Assembly (NCBI GenBank): GCA_047627915.1
Contig: JBLHTZ010000007.1
Span: 14,840 to 78,839, forward strand
Length of the DNA stretch: 64,000 nt
Source: NORP294 sp047627915
GTDB taxonomy: Bacteria; Bacteroidota; Bacteroidia; Flavobacteriales_E; Vicingaceae
Reading direction: 5' to 3'
A model generated the notes under the pieces. That model did no database searches and was not told where the DNA came from. It was given only the letters and a program-made list of their open reading frames with translations. Numbering within the stretch: the first letter of the stretch is position 1; the number at the start of each line of letters is the position of its first letter. This document shows positions 23,987 through 32,747 of the stretch, one piece after another. Both the position numbers and the translations under genes were made by a program.

Positions 23987-25051
23987 GTGAAATACTCTAC
24001 TTTTCCCGTACAGAAAATTGCTAAATCAAAGCTTTCGTCTATCAATTTTGATAATTTAAAATTTGGAAGAGACTTTTCAGATCACATGTTGTTAGTAGAG
24101 TACAACGAGGGAACTTGGAAAACACCGCAAATTTTACCCTATCAGCCGTTGGAGTTTTTTCCTGCAGCGTCTGTTTTTCATTACGGGCAAGCAATTTTTG
24201 AAGGCTTAAAGGCACACAAAAATGAAGCGGGGGAAGTTTTTATTTTTAGAGCGGATGAAAATTTGAAACGCTTGAATGCTTCCGCCGTAAGAATGTGCAT
24301 GCCTCAGATTCCTGAAGATGTCTTTTTAGACGGTTTGAAGCAGTTAATTGAATTAGATAAAGATTGGATTCCTATTGGAGCAGGAATGTCTCTCTACTTG
24401 AGACCTTTCATGATAGCTGATGATCCGTTTTTAGGGGTTAAACCGAGCGGATCTTATAAGTTTATGATTATTACTTCTCCCTCTGCTTCTTATTACTCTG
24501 GTGCGGTAAAAGTCAAAATAGAAACTAACTACTCAAGAGCAGCTGTTGGTGGAGTTGGCGCTGCAAAAGCTGCAGGCAATTATGCTGCGTCTTTACTTCC
24601 TGCAAAAAAGGCGCAAGAAGAAGGTTATGACCAGCTCATTTGGACTGATGCTAAAAATCATAATTACTTAGAAGAGTCAGGAACGATGAACCTGATGTTG
24701 GTTAAAGGCAAAACTTTACTAACCCCCCCTTTAGAAGGAAAAACCATTTTACCCGGAATTACTCGTAAGAGTATTCTTCAACTAGCTAAGGATTGGGACT
24801 ACCAAGTGATCGAAAGACCGATTTCAGTGACTGAACTAGTTGAAGGCATAGAAGATGGTTCAATTAACGAATTATTTGGGGTAGGAACGGCAGCTACTAT
24901 TGCTCCTATTTCTGTAGTTGGATATGAAGAAAAGCAACTAAAATTATCTGATTGCACCAAATGGGAATTTTCTACACGAGTAAAACAGTATTTAGAAGAT
25001 CTAAAAACTGGAAAAGTAAAAGATACTCATAATTGGGTTGAGACACTTTAA
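23987..25051 (+). CDS. ilvE: Branched-chain amino acid aminotransferase
   Basis: PLP enzyme for the last step of leucine, isoleucine and valine synthesis and the first of their breakdown. The 354-residue length and motifs fit class IV enzymes of the longer type: FPAASVFHYGQAIFEGLKAH near residue 60, SRAAVGGVGAAKAAGNYAAS with the PLP lysine (GGVGAAKAAGNY), LEESGTMNLMLVKGKTLLTP, and ELFGVGTAATIAPISVV. Translation appears to start at GTG 23987. It converges with the phosphatase gene, their ends overlapping by four bases. Confidence 0.95.
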   Translation: MKYSTFPVQKIAKSKLSSINFDNLKFGRDFSDHMLLVEYNEGTWKTPQILPYQPLEFFPAASVFHYGQAIFEGLKAHKNEAGEVFIFRADENLKRLNASAVRMCMPQIPEDVFLDGLKQLIELDKDWIPIGAGMSLYLRPFMIADDPFLGVKPSGSYKFMIITSPSASYYSGAVKVKIETNYSRAAVGGVGAAKAAGNYAASLLPAKKAQEEGYDQLIWTDAKNHNYLEESGTMNLMLVKGKTLLTPPLEGKTILPGITRKSILQLAKDWDYQVIERPISVTELVEGIEDGSINELFGVGTAATIAPISVVGYEEKQLKLSDCTKWEFSTRVKQYLEDLKTGKVKDTHNWVETL

Positions 25052-25539
25052 GGCGTGTTCTTAGGGTAATCATATAAAAAACAGTTTCCAGTTGATCCAC
25101 TAACAAAGCTCCAAGAATCAACGTCAAACCTAATTCCAACTATTGCAGCTGTTGGTAAGTTCCCAAAGTGCTCGTTACTCAAATATTCTGCAAAATCTGT
25201 AAGTCCAGGATTATGACCTACTATAAATACTTTGTCAAATTTATCAGGTAGGCAATTTACAATATTGAGCAACAAAAGAGTCGAACCATGATATAGCTTG
25301 AACTCTTCAATAATATCAACGTGACTTTTAAATCTGTTTGCGACTAATCGAGCTGTAGTCAATGCTCGCACAGCGGAGCTAGAGATAATGACATCAGGAA
25401 AAATTCCTGCTGCAACTAGCCAATCTCCCATTTTAGGAGCTGTTGCTCTGCCCCTATCATTCAACGGACGGTCAAAATCCTTGAGTTGAGAGTTACCCCA
25501 ACTCGATTTTGCATGCCGAATGATGTATAACTCTTTCAA
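25048..25539 (-). CDS. SixA-type histidine phosphatase family protein
   Basis: The 163-residue protein has the phosphoglycerate-mutase-like catalytic start IIRHAKSSWGNSQLKDFDRP, with His9 as nucleophile. Also present are PLNDRGRATAPKMGDWL and a second histidine in VFIVGHNPGLTDFAEYL. The SWGN...DFDRPLNxRG pattern is characteristic of the SixA group, which removes phosphate from phosphohistidine in some systems. The real substrate is not shown. It lies nine bases downstream of the TerB-like gene on the same strand. Confidence 0.88.
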   Translation of the reverse strand: MKELYIIRHAKSSWGNSQLKDFDRPLNDRGRATAPKMGDWLVAAGIFPDVIISSSAVRALTTARLVANRFKSHVDIIEEFKLYHGSTLLLLNIVNCLPDKFDKVFIVGHNPGLTDFAEYLSNEHFGNLPTAAIVGIRFDVDSWSFVSGSTGNCFLYDYPKNTP

Positions 25540-25547
25540 AATGACGT

Positions 25548-26015
25548 TTAGCGTCCTCCAATTTTTGGATCAAATCCATCATTCATTTTGATGGTAAAAA
25601 TTGGCAACAAAAAGTTTTGTAAGAAGTTAGAATTTGACTTAAAAACATGCTTTGCAAATGACTTTAAACTCGCAATCAACTCTTCAGCATATACACTGTC
25701 TAACTTTTGTAAAACCGGGTCCAAATTCGTCAATCGGTTCTCTAAGAATCGTTCCTTTTCTTTCCAACCTTCTGGCAATTGAGCCAAAATGTTATCAAAA
25801 TCAGCTTTAAAGCATTTGTCTACCTCTTTGTAATAATTGTGTAGAATTGGCTTTGATGTATAGGTTCTTAAATGTGCTAAGCGAATTGCATCCGTTTTTT
25901 CACCATCTGAAACTATGCCGTCATCTGACACTGCTGCTAATATTGCAACAACAGCAGGAGCTCTTAAAATAATACCTCGATCAATTGGATCTAGTTTGTC
26001 TATTTCTTTTGCCAT
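25548..26015 (-). CDS. TerB-like helical protein, function unknown
   Basis: A 155-residue soluble all-helical protein. The part APAVVAILAAVSDDGIVSDG followed by EKTDAIRLAHLRT resembles the acidic metal-binding helix pair of the TerB/tellurite-resistance fold (SDDGIVSDGE). That is the only basis for the assignment. The remainder has no motif I recognise. It is probably co-transcribed with the SixA-like phosphatase nine bases downstream. Confidence 0.6.
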   Translation of the reverse strand: MAKEIDKLDPIDRGIILRAPAVVAILAAVSDDGIVSDGEKTDAIRLAHLRTYTSKPILHNYYKEVDKCFKADFDNILAQLPEGWKEKERFLENRLTNLDPVLQKLDSVYAEELIASLKSFAKHVFKSNSNFLQNFLLPIFTIKMNDGFDPKIGGR

Positions 26016-26092
26016 ATTTTGATTTGTTTAATACTTTCACAAAGATAATTTTCTTTCGGAAGCTATTGATTTTCTTTTAAAAATTTTAACGC

Positions 26093-26491
26093 ATGAATTT
26101 GGTAAAAAAAGATTTTTCTGATGAACTGTACTTTAAAACAAGTCGAAGTGGAGGAAAAGGTGGGCAACATGTAAATAAAACCGAAAGTAGGGTAAGTCTT
26201 TTTTTCAATGTCCTTGAATCAACCATTTTGAGCGAAGATGATAAAGCACTTTTAACAAGCAAATTAACGCTTTCTATAGAGGGTGTTCTGCAAATAAATA
26301 GCGAAGCAACGAGGTCGCAATTGAAAAACAAAGAAAATTGTCTTCAGAAATTTTACAAAACCATTTCAGAAGCCCTCATTATTCAGAAGAAGAGGAAAAC
26401 AAGCAAGCCCTCAAAGGCGGCAATAAGAAAAAGGCTGAAAGAGAAGAAAAGAAGATCTGAAATTAAGCAGAACCGAAAATCTGATTTTTAA
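26093..26491 (+). CDS. arfB: Alternative ribosome-rescue factor ArfB (peptidyl-tRNA hydrolase)
   Basis: Releases stalled ribosomes by hydrolysing peptidyl-tRNA. The 132-residue protein has the GGQ motif at residues 23-25 within FKTSRSGGKGGQHVNKTESR. A basic C-terminal tail (KKRKTSKPSKAAIRKRLKEK and on) is known in the family to enter the empty mRNA channel. The catalytic part is normal in length. It is divergent from the TerB-like gene and converges with the pseudouridine synthase, sharing four bases at the ends. Confidence 0.93.
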   Translation: MNLVKKDFSDELYFKTSRSGGKGGQHVNKTESRVSLFFNVLESTILSEDDKALLTSKLTLSIEGVLQINSEATRSQLKNKENCLQKFYKTISEALIIQKKRKTSKPSKAAIRKRLKEKKRRSEIKQNRKSDF

Positions 26492-27186
26492 GCCTTTAAT
26501 AATTTGGAGCATGCTTTCCAAACTGGATCTGACTTTGGTGCCGGTGCGGATATTTTTTGTTTTTCTTTAGAAACCGGGTGAATAAACTCGATTGACCGCG
26601 CATGCAAATGGATAGACGCATCACTATTTGTTCTATCGAAACCGTATTTAACATCTCCTTTAATGGGCAAACCAATAGCAGAAAGTTGACTTCTAATTTG
26701 ATGGTGTCTTCCAGTTTTTGGATATACTTCAAGCAAGTGATAATTATCTAAGCTTAACTTAAGCTTATACGACAACTCTGCTCTTTTAGAACCCTTTATC
26801 TCAGAATCATGAGCAGTACTCTTATTTTTTTCCGGATTGCGAACTAAAAAATGAACCAATGTATCTTCACTTTTTAGGGGCTTATTTTTCACTACAGCCC
26901 AATATGTTTTTTGTATTTCTTTCTCTTGAAACATTTTATTCAATCGCACCAGGGCTTTAGAAGTCTTTGCCAATAACACCAACCCACTGGTGGGCCTATC
27001 AATTCGATGCGGCACACCCAAATAAACATCTCCAGGTTTTTTATACTTCTCCTTTAAAAACTCCTTCGCAAGCTCATTTAAGGGCTTATCTTTTGTTCGG
27101 TCACCTTGCGTTAACATACCTGAGGGCTTGCTAACAGCTAATAGGTGATTATCCTCAAATAAAACTTGAAACTGATTTTTTGACAC
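26488..27186 (-). CDS. RluA-family RNA pseudouridine synthase
   Basis: The 232-residue enzyme converts uridine to pseudouridine in rRNA or tRNA. The catalytic aspartate is Asp63 in GVPHRIDRPTSGLVLLAKTS (usual family form HRLD). Other motifs are NKMFQEKEIQKTYWAVVKNK and YPKTGRHHQIRSQLSAIGLP. No S4 domain is present, so it is of the short type. It starts with GTG at 27186, six bases after the stop of the PD40 protein gene on the same strand. The exact target base cannot be assigned. Confidence 0.92.
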   Translation of the reverse strand: MSKNQFQVLFEDNHLLAVSKPSGMLTQGDRTKDKPLNELAKEFLKEKYKKPGDVYLGVPHRIDRPTSGLVLLAKTSKALVRLNKMFQEKEIQKTYWAVVKNKPLKSEDTLVHFLVRNPEKNKSTAHDSEIKGSKRAELSYKLKLSLDNYHLLEVYPKTGRHHQIRSQLSAIGLPIKGDVKYGFDRTNSDASIHLHARSIEFIHPVSKEKQKISAPAPKSDPVWKACSKLLKA

Positions 27187-27192
27187 AAATTA

Positions 27193-28755
27193 CTATTCTT
27201 GTTCTAATATTAAATCTAACACCCTCATCTCGGATCGATTATTTTTACCTAAAATCTCTATCCCTTTTTGAAAATCTTTAAAACCTCCCACACCAATCAC
27301 TTCTACGGAATAATTACCCGGAGCTAATATCGCTGAATATTTCCCATTCTTCTGATTCTTAATATAAGTACCTATCAAGTTTCCTGTTTCTTCATGTAAA
27401 ACTTCTACGGTAACATAAGCTTCTAAAGCTGTCGAATCTTGATCCAAAACCCTCCCCGTTAGCAACGTATATTCATCTTTTTCATCAAAAAAAGTTAACC
27501 TGTAAATGTCTAAATCTCCGAAGCTATCATCAAATCGCTTTGCCATGTATGCATAGCGTCGATTTCTTGCATAAGAAATATTTAAGTCGTCATATGGGGT
27601 ATTAATTGGATGGCCCAAGTTAATAGGTTGCTTCCACGCCTCTTGTTTGTCTTCACTCATAGAGGACTTAAAAAGATCCATCCCTCCCATCCCTAAATGG
27701 CTATTTGAACTAAAGTAGAGAGTTTTACTATCATCCGTTATCATTGGATACATTTCATCTCCTTCAGTATTTACAGTTGAACCTAAATTCTTCATTTGCC
27801 CCCAACTTTCATTTGGAAGTCTTTTGATTACATATAAATCATATCCCCCATAGCCGCCTTCTATATCACTGGCAAAATAAAATTTTTGACCGTCGCTTGC
27901 AAGTGAAGCACCTTGTTCTGCAGATTTAGATAATTCTTCGTAATTAATAGGTTCTGCTACCATATAAGACCTTCTTCCCAATTCGCTAACAAATAAATCA
28001 AAGTGAACTTCTTCGTTATTTACTGTGTAAATAAGATAATTCCCATTTTCTGAATTTCCTGCAGTAAATTCATTACCAAAGGTATTTGGAGACCCCACAG
28101 AGCGAGCTCTTGAATAATTGTTTCGCTTATGCTTTACGTAGTAGATATCTGCAGTTTTAAACCCTTCACTAGAACCGAGGTTACCCACCACTCCTTCTCG
28201 TTTCGTAGTAAAGTACACATTAGACTCATCTGGATTTACGAAAGGTAAAAAATCCGGCGCATCCGAATTGACATTTGCTCCTAAATTCTCGAAATCAACA
28301 GCAACAGGGTTTCTGATCATTTCTTCAGCAAAATCACATTGATCGATGAGCTTCTTATATCCGATTTTCACTTCTGAATCTTGCGAAATTTCTGCTAGCT
28401 GGCTAAATAGAGTTTTGGCTTTAGTAAAGTTGTAGTTAAAAAAATAAGCTTGGGCGAATACCTCATCGAAATCATTAGCCGCATAGTTGACCAAATCCAG
28501 TTTAAGTAATAAATTTAAAGCTTTTCTTTTGTTAATATTGGAGAAGGTGTAACCTTTGGCTAGTTTGTATTTGTAATCCAAGTTAGAAGTATCATTTTCT
28601 AAAAGTTCTGAAAAACACTTCACAGCTTCTGGCCAATTTCCCTCTCTTATAAAAAAATCGCAATTACCTTCACTTACTTCATAAACTCCTACATATTGAG
28701 CTCTTAGCTGCAAGAGACTAGTGATAATAAAGGTGACCAAAACGATTTTTTTCAT
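27193..28755 (-). CDS. Exported TPR / PD40 beta-propeller protein, PorE-like without OmpA domain
   Basis: The 520-residue protein has a signal peptide (MKKIVLVTFIITSLLQLRAQ) and a helical TPR-like region at residues 30-135. A WD40-like/PD40 propeller follows, with repeats such as NVYFTTKREGVVGNLGSSEG, KFYFASDIEGGYGGYDLYVI and TLYFSSNSHLGMGGMDLFKS. It ends in a carboxypeptidase-regulatory-like domain (LLTGRVLDQDSTALEAYVTV). Many Bacteroidota proteins of this type, including the type IX component PorE, also have a C-terminal OmpA domain; this one ends before it. Cell-envelope location is likely; function is unknown. It lies three bases after panB. Confidence 0.85.
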   Translation of the reverse strand: MKKIVLVTFIITSLLQLRAQYVGVYEVSEGNCDFFIREGNWPEAVKCFSELLENDTSNLDYKYKLAKGYTFSNINKRKALNLLLKLDLVNYAANDFDEVFAQAYFFNYNFTKAKTLFSQLAEISQDSEVKIGYKKLIDQCDFAEEMIRNPVAVDFENLGANVNSDAPDFLPFVNPDESNVYFTTKREGVVGNLGSSEGFKTADIYYVKHKRNNYSRARSVGSPNTFGNEFTAGNSENGNYLIYTVNNEEVHFDLFVSELGRRSYMVAEPINYEELSKSAEQGASLASDGQKFYFASDIEGGYGGYDLYVIKRLPNESWGQMKNLGSTVNTEGDEMYPMITDDSKTLYFSSNSHLGMGGMDLFKSSMSEDKQEAWKQPINLGHPINTPYDDLNISYARNRRYAYMAKRFDDSFGDLDIYRLTFFDEKDEYTLLTGRVLDQDSTALEAYVTVEVLHEETGNLIGTYIKNQKNGKYSAILAPGNYSVEVIGVGGFKDFQKGIEILGKNNRSEMRVLDLILEQE

Positions 28756-28758
28756 GCT

Positions 28759-29580
28759 TTAGTATTGCTCCTTTTCATTTGGAAAGTCTGTTGATTTAAC
28801 GTCTGTTATGTACTGTTCCACCGAATTTTTAATACCAGAATACAAGTCGTTGTAGCGCCTCAAGAAACGAGGGCTAAATTCATTGTTGATGCCTAACATA
28901 TCGTGTATCACCAAAACCTGCCCATCTACACCATTACCGGCTCCAATACCGATGACCGGAATACTCACCTTTTCTGCAACCATTTTTGCTAAACTAAAAG
29001 GTATCTTCTCGAGCACAATAGCAAAGCATCCTGCTTCTTCTAAGGCTATTGCATCTTCCATCAATTTTTGAGCTTCAGCACCTTCCTTTGCCCTAACCAC
29101 ATATGTTCCAAACTTATAAATAGACTGCGGTGTTAAACCTAAATGCCCCATAACCGGAATACCAGCAGATAGAATTCGCTCAACAGACTCAATAATCTCT
29201 TCACCCCCTTCCATCTTCACAGCGTGACCTCCAGACTCTTTCATGATTCGAATTGCTGAAGTTAGTGCCTCCTTAGAATTTCCTTGATACGTCCCAAATG
29301 GAAGGTCTACAACTACTAAACATCGGCTTACCGCCCTTACCACAGAAGAGGCATGGTAAATCATCTGGTCAAGAGTTATAGGCAATGTCGTTTCGTGTCC
29401 TGCCATTACATTTGATGCTGAATCACCCACCAAAATAACGTCTATTCCTGCAGCGTCGACAATCCTAGCCATTGAAAAATCGTAAGCTGTTAGCATTGAA
29501 ATCTTTTCACCTCTGCTCTTCATCTCTTGAAGAACATGAGTTGTAACTTTTTTTTCTTTTTGACTTTTTGCAGTAGACAT
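28759..29580 (-). CDS. panB: 3-methyl-2-oxobutanoate hydroxymethyltransferase
   Basis: First committed enzyme of pantothenate synthesis, adding a hydroxymethyl group from methylene-tetrahydrofolate to ketoisovalerate. The 273-residue sequence has the standard motifs ISMLTAYDFSMARIVDAAGI, DVILVGDSASNVMAGHETTL, VVVDLPFGTYQG, VPVMGHLGLTPQSIYKFG-type segments and VIGIGAGNGVDGQVLVIHDM. It is first in a minus-strand operon with the PD40 protein and the pseudouridine synthase. The upstream gap is shared with a divergent lipoprotein gene. Confidence 0.97.
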   Translation of the reverse strand: MSTAKSQKEKKVTTHVLQEMKSRGEKISMLTAYDFSMARIVDAAGIDVILVGDSASNVMAGHETTLPITLDQMIYHASSVVRAVSRCLVVVDLPFGTYQGNSKEALTSAIRIMKESGGHAVKMEGGEEIIESVERILSAGIPVMGHLGLTPQSIYKFGTYVVRAKEGAEAQKLMEDAIALEEAGCFAIVLEKIPFSLAKMVAEKVSIPVIGIGAGNGVDGQVLVIHDMLGINNEFSPRFLRRYNDLYSGIKNSVEQYITDVKSTDFPNEKEQY

Positions 29581-29640
29581 AGGATGATTTTCTGTTGTCT
29601 GAACAAAACTACAAAATAGAAAGTGATAATGAATAATTGG

Positions 29641-29648
29641 TAATTTTG
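29641..29648 (+). promoter_or_regulatory. -7 promoter element before the lipoprotein gene at 29654
   Basis: TAATTTTG matches TAnnTTTG exactly but lies only five bases upstream of the ATG at 29654. If used, the transcript would be leaderless or start downstream. A -33 match is not evident. Confidence 0.35.
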
Positions 29649-29653
29649 GTCTT

Positions 29654-30673
29654 ATGAATTATATAAAAATATTTTTTGGCACTGCACTTATTGTAAGCTT
29701 GTTTTCTTGCGAAAACAAAGTGGAAGTAAATGCAGAGTTTGAAGAAAAAACATTTGTATTAGGTTTAATTGATGTGGGCAGCGATACTCAATTTGTAAAG
29801 ATCACAAGGACTTTTTTAGATAATAAAACCGGTGCAATTCAACTAGGTCAAGATCCTAACAATCTATATTATGATAGTTTAGACGTTACTTTAAATGAAT
29901 TAAATTCGAGCAATAACGTAGTTCAGCAATTTAAAATGGCTAAAATACTGCGCCCGAAAGCAAGCGGGATTTTCACTACCGAAAGAAACGAAGCCTATTA
30001 CTCTGATTTGGCTGTAAAAGAAAACACAAAATACACTTTAACTGTTAATAAATTTGACGGCTCAACAATCACAACAGGTGAAGCAAGTGCTTCTAGAGGT
30101 GTTACACTAGTAGAACCAGACATTAGGAGACGTGGGAAAATTAGTCTAATCGACCCAAGGTCAAAAATTATTATCAGCGAAAGATTTGAATTTGAAACCT
30201 CTAATAATGTTGGAGAGTTTTCAGCAACGATGATTTTTAATTATTTGGAAATAGTTAATGTAGATAGCATAGTTAAATCAATTGAAATTCCGCTGACTTC
30301 TATTTTAAACCCTTCATTAGGTGTAACTAATTACCCATTTATTTTTGAAGGCCAAAAGTTTTTTGATGCGTTGGAAGCTAACATTCCTACTGGCCTTAAT
30401 CCTCCGAAACGATTGGTTTTAGATGACGGGATAGATATAGTTATGAAAGCTGCAGATGCGGATTATACACTTTATAGAGATGTTAACGGCCCAATTGATG
30501 GCTTAGCTCAAACTAGACCAGACTATACTAACATTACCAATGGAATTGGCTTATTTGCTTCTAGGAATATAAATAAGACCAAAATCGGCTTAAGCGGAGA
30601 TACAAAAAATTATATTATCGCTAGATACGGGAATCGTGCAAACCTTTCTGAATATAGAGGTTTTGAGTTTTAA
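29654..30673 (+). CDS. Uncharacterised lipoprotein, DUF4249-like
   Basis: The 339-residue protein has a lipoprotein signal (MNYIKIFFGTALIVSLFSC, cysteine 19). A beta-rich region follows (FVLGLIDVGSDTQFVKITRT), with NKFDGSTITTGEASASRGVT further on. The layout recalls DUF4249 lipoproteins that often accompany TonB-dependent receptors, but no receptor gene is adjacent and the match is by general look only. It is divergent from panB and precedes the dnaK regulatory region, which begins right after its stop. Confidence 0.65.
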   Translation: MNYIKIFFGTALIVSLFSCENKVEVNAEFEEKTFVLGLIDVGSDTQFVKITRTFLDNKTGAIQLGQDPNNLYYDSLDVTLNELNSSNNVVQQFKMAKILRPKASGIFTTERNEAYYSDLAVKENTKYTLTVNKFDGSTITTGEASASRGVTLVEPDIRRRGKISLIDPRSKIIISERFEFETSNNVGEFSATMIFNYLEIVNVDSIVKSIEIPLTSILNPSLGVTNYPFIFEGQKFFDALEANIPTGLNPPKRLVLDDGIDIVMKAADADYTLYRDVNGPIDGLAQTRPDYTNITNGIGLFASRNINKTKIGLSGDTKNYIIARYGNRANLSEYRGFEF

Positions 30674-30683
30674 CTTGCCATTC

Positions 30684-30700
30684 TGTCACAATTCGTGACA
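30684..30700. promoter_or_regulatory. Palindrome TGTCA-N7-TGACA upstream of dnaK
   Basis: TGTCACAATTCGTGACA is a perfect 6-bp dyad with a 5-base centre. It has the same arms and length as the groES site at 11640-11656. Its flank GCCATTCTGTCACA (30677-30690) matches 13 of 14 bases upstream of miaB. Confidence 0.65.
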
Positions 30701-30722
30701 AACGACCTTTCAAAAACTACTT

Positions 30723-30753
30723 AAAATGACAGATTTTCACAATTTGTCATTTT
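30723..30753. promoter_or_regulatory. Second inverted repeat upstream of dnaK (opposite orientation)
   Basis: AAAATGACA (30723-30731) and TGTCATTTT (30745-30753) form a perfect 9-bp inverted repeat with a 13-base centre. The same pentamers as in the first dyad are used, but facing the other way. It ends seven bases before the -24-like element. Confidence 0.6.
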
Positions 30754-30760
30754 TTTTTAA

Positions 30761-30776
30761 TTGGCATATTCATTGA
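30761..30776 (+). promoter_or_regulatory. Candidate dnaK promoter, -24/-12 (sigma-54-like)
   Basis: TTGGCATATTCATTGA: GG and GA are separated by exactly 10 bases, as in the groES promoter. TTGGCA and the following TGACT are identical in both. The -12 dinucleotide is GA where sigma-54 promoters have GC. Confidence 0.45.
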
Positions 30777-30823
30777 CTGTTAGTATTCAGATTACAAATT
30801 TTGAATTTAAATAAACAATAGAT

Positions 30824-32719
30824 ATGAGTAAAATAATTGGAATTGATTTAGGTACAACCAACTCTTGTGTTTCAGTAATGGAAGGAAATGAGCCAGTTGT
30901 TATTCCTAACAGTGAAGGGAAAAGAACTACACCTTCTATCGTTGCTTTTATTGAAGGTGGCGAAAGAAAGGTAGGTGACACTGCAAAAAGACAAGCTATT
31001 ACAAATCCTGAAAAAACCATTTATTCGATAAAAAGATTTATGGGAAGTAAATTCTCAGAAGTTGAGAAGGAATTAGGAAGAGTACCTTACAAAGTAGTAA
31101 AAGGAGACAATGATACTCCAAGAGTAAAAATTGACGACAGAATGTATACTCCGCAGGAAATTTCTGCAATGGTATTACAAAAAATGAAAAAAACAGCTGA
31201 AGACTACTTAGGTACTTCAGTTTCTGAAGCAGTAATTACTGTACCAGCTTATTTTAATGATGCACAAAGACAAGCTACGAAAGAAGCAGGGGAAATTGCA
31301 GGATTAACGGTAAAAAGAATAATTAACGAACCAACTGCAGCAGCTTTAGCTTACGGCTTGGATAAGAAAGCAAACGATGTAAACATTGTAGTTTTTGACT
31401 GCGGTGGTGGAACACATGACGTTTCTATTTTAGAACTAGGTGATGGTGTTTTTGAAGTTAAATCTACTGATGGTGATACACACTTAGGTGGAGATGATTT
31501 TGATGATGTAATCATTGATTGGTTAGCTAAGGAATTTGAAAATGAAGAGGGCATTGACTTAAGAAAAGATCCAATGGCTCTTCAGAGATTGAAAGAAGCT
31601 GCTGAAAAAGCAAAAATTGAACTTTCAAGTTCAAGTCAAGCGGAAATTAACTTACCTTATGTTACCGCTACAGCCTCAGGACCAAAGCACTTAGTAAGAA
31701 GTTTAAGCAGAGCTAAGTTTGAGCAATTAGCTGATAGCCTAATTAAAAGAACTATTGAGCCTTGTAAAAAAGCGCTTAAAGCTGCGGGCATGAAAGTTTC
31801 TGAAATTGACGAAGTTATTTTAGTTGGTGGTTCGACAAGAATTCCTGCTATACAAGATGCAGTTAAAGCTTTCTTTGGAAAAGAGCCTTCAAAAGGCGTA
31901 AACCCTGATGAAGTGGTTGCAATTGGAGCAGCGATTCAAGGTGGTGTATTAACAGGTGAAGTAAAAGATGTTCTTTTATTAGATGTTACTCCTCTTTCTT
32001 TAGGTATTGAAACGATGGGTGGTGTAATGACTAAATTAATCGAAGCCAACACGACAATTCCGACGAAAAAGTCTGAGACTTTCTCAACTGCTGCTGACAA
32101 CCAACCTTCTGTTGAGATTCACATCTTACAAGGTGAGCGTCCAATGGCAAATGGAAACAAAACAATTGGCCGTTTCCATCTTGACGGAATTCCTCCATCA
32201 AGAAGAGGTGAGCCACAAATTGAAGTTACATTCGACATTGATTCAAATGGTATTTTAAATGTTGCTGCAAAGGATAAGAAAACTGGGAAAGAGCAAACAA
32301 TTAGAATTGAAGCCTCTTCAGGTTTAAGCGAAGAAGAAATTGCAAAAATGAAGCGTGAAGCAGAAGAAAATGCTGATGCAGATAATAAGGCAAAAGCAGA
32401 AATTGACAAGCTTAACGGTGCTGACAGTTTGATTTTCCAAACTGAAAAACAAATGAGTGAGTTTGGAGATAAACTTCCAGCAGACAAAAAAGAGCCAATT
32501 GAAAGCGCTTTAGCTGAATTAAAGAAAGCTCATGAAGCAAAGGATATAGCTGCAATTGATCCAGCAATGGAGAAATTAAATACTGTATTCCAAGCTGCTT
32601 CGCAAGAAATGTATGCGCAAGGTGCTTCAGAAGAGCAACCTACAGGCGGAGCAGAAACTAACGAAGATGAAGTGACAGACGTAGATTTCGAAGAAGTAGA
32701 AGACGAAGAGAAAAAATAA
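30824..32719 (+). CDS. dnaK: Molecular chaperone DnaK
   Basis: Hsp70 chaperone. The 631-residue protein has the normal length and motifs: IIGIDLGTTNSCVSVMEGNE at the N-terminus, VITVPAYFNDAQRQATKEAG, NIVVFDCGGGTHDVSILELG (phosphate loop), VILVGGSTRIPAIQDAV, and the linker DVLLLDVTPLSLGIETMGG. The acidic end is ETNEDEVTDVDFEEVEDEEK. No dnaJ or grpE gene is next to it; the gene is followed by its own terminator. Its promoter region shares an unusual layout with groES. Confidence 0.99.
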   Translation: MSKIIGIDLGTTNSCVSVMEGNEPVVIPNSEGKRTTPSIVAFIEGGERKVGDTAKRQAITNPEKTIYSIKRFMGSKFSEVEKELGRVPYKVVKGDNDTPRVKIDDRMYTPQEISAMVLQKMKKTAEDYLGTSVSEAVITVPAYFNDAQRQATKEAGEIAGLTVKRIINEPTAAALAYGLDKKANDVNIVVFDCGGGTHDVSILELGDGVFEVKSTDGDTHLGGDDFDDVIIDWLAKEFENEEGIDLRKDPMALQRLKEAAEKAKIELSSSSQAEINLPYVTATASGPKHLVRSLSRAKFEQLADSLIKRTIEPCKKALKAAGMKVSEIDEVILVGGSTRIPAIQDAVKAFFGKEPSKGVNPDEVVAIGAAIQGGVLTGEVKDVLLLDVTPLSLGIETMGGVMTKLIEANTTIPTKKSETFSTAADNQPSVEIHILQGERPMANGNKTIGRFHLDGIPPSRRGEPQIEVTFDIDSNGILNVAAKDKKTGKEQTIRIEASSGLSEEEIAKMKREAEENADADNKAKAEIDKLNGADSLIFQTEKQMSEFGDKLPADKKEPIESALAELKKAHEAKDIAAIDPAMEKLNTVFQAASQEMYAQGASEEQPTGGAETNEDEVTDVDFEEVEDEEKK

Positions 32720-32747
32720 GCTTCAATAATACAATAAAGAGTTTGGA

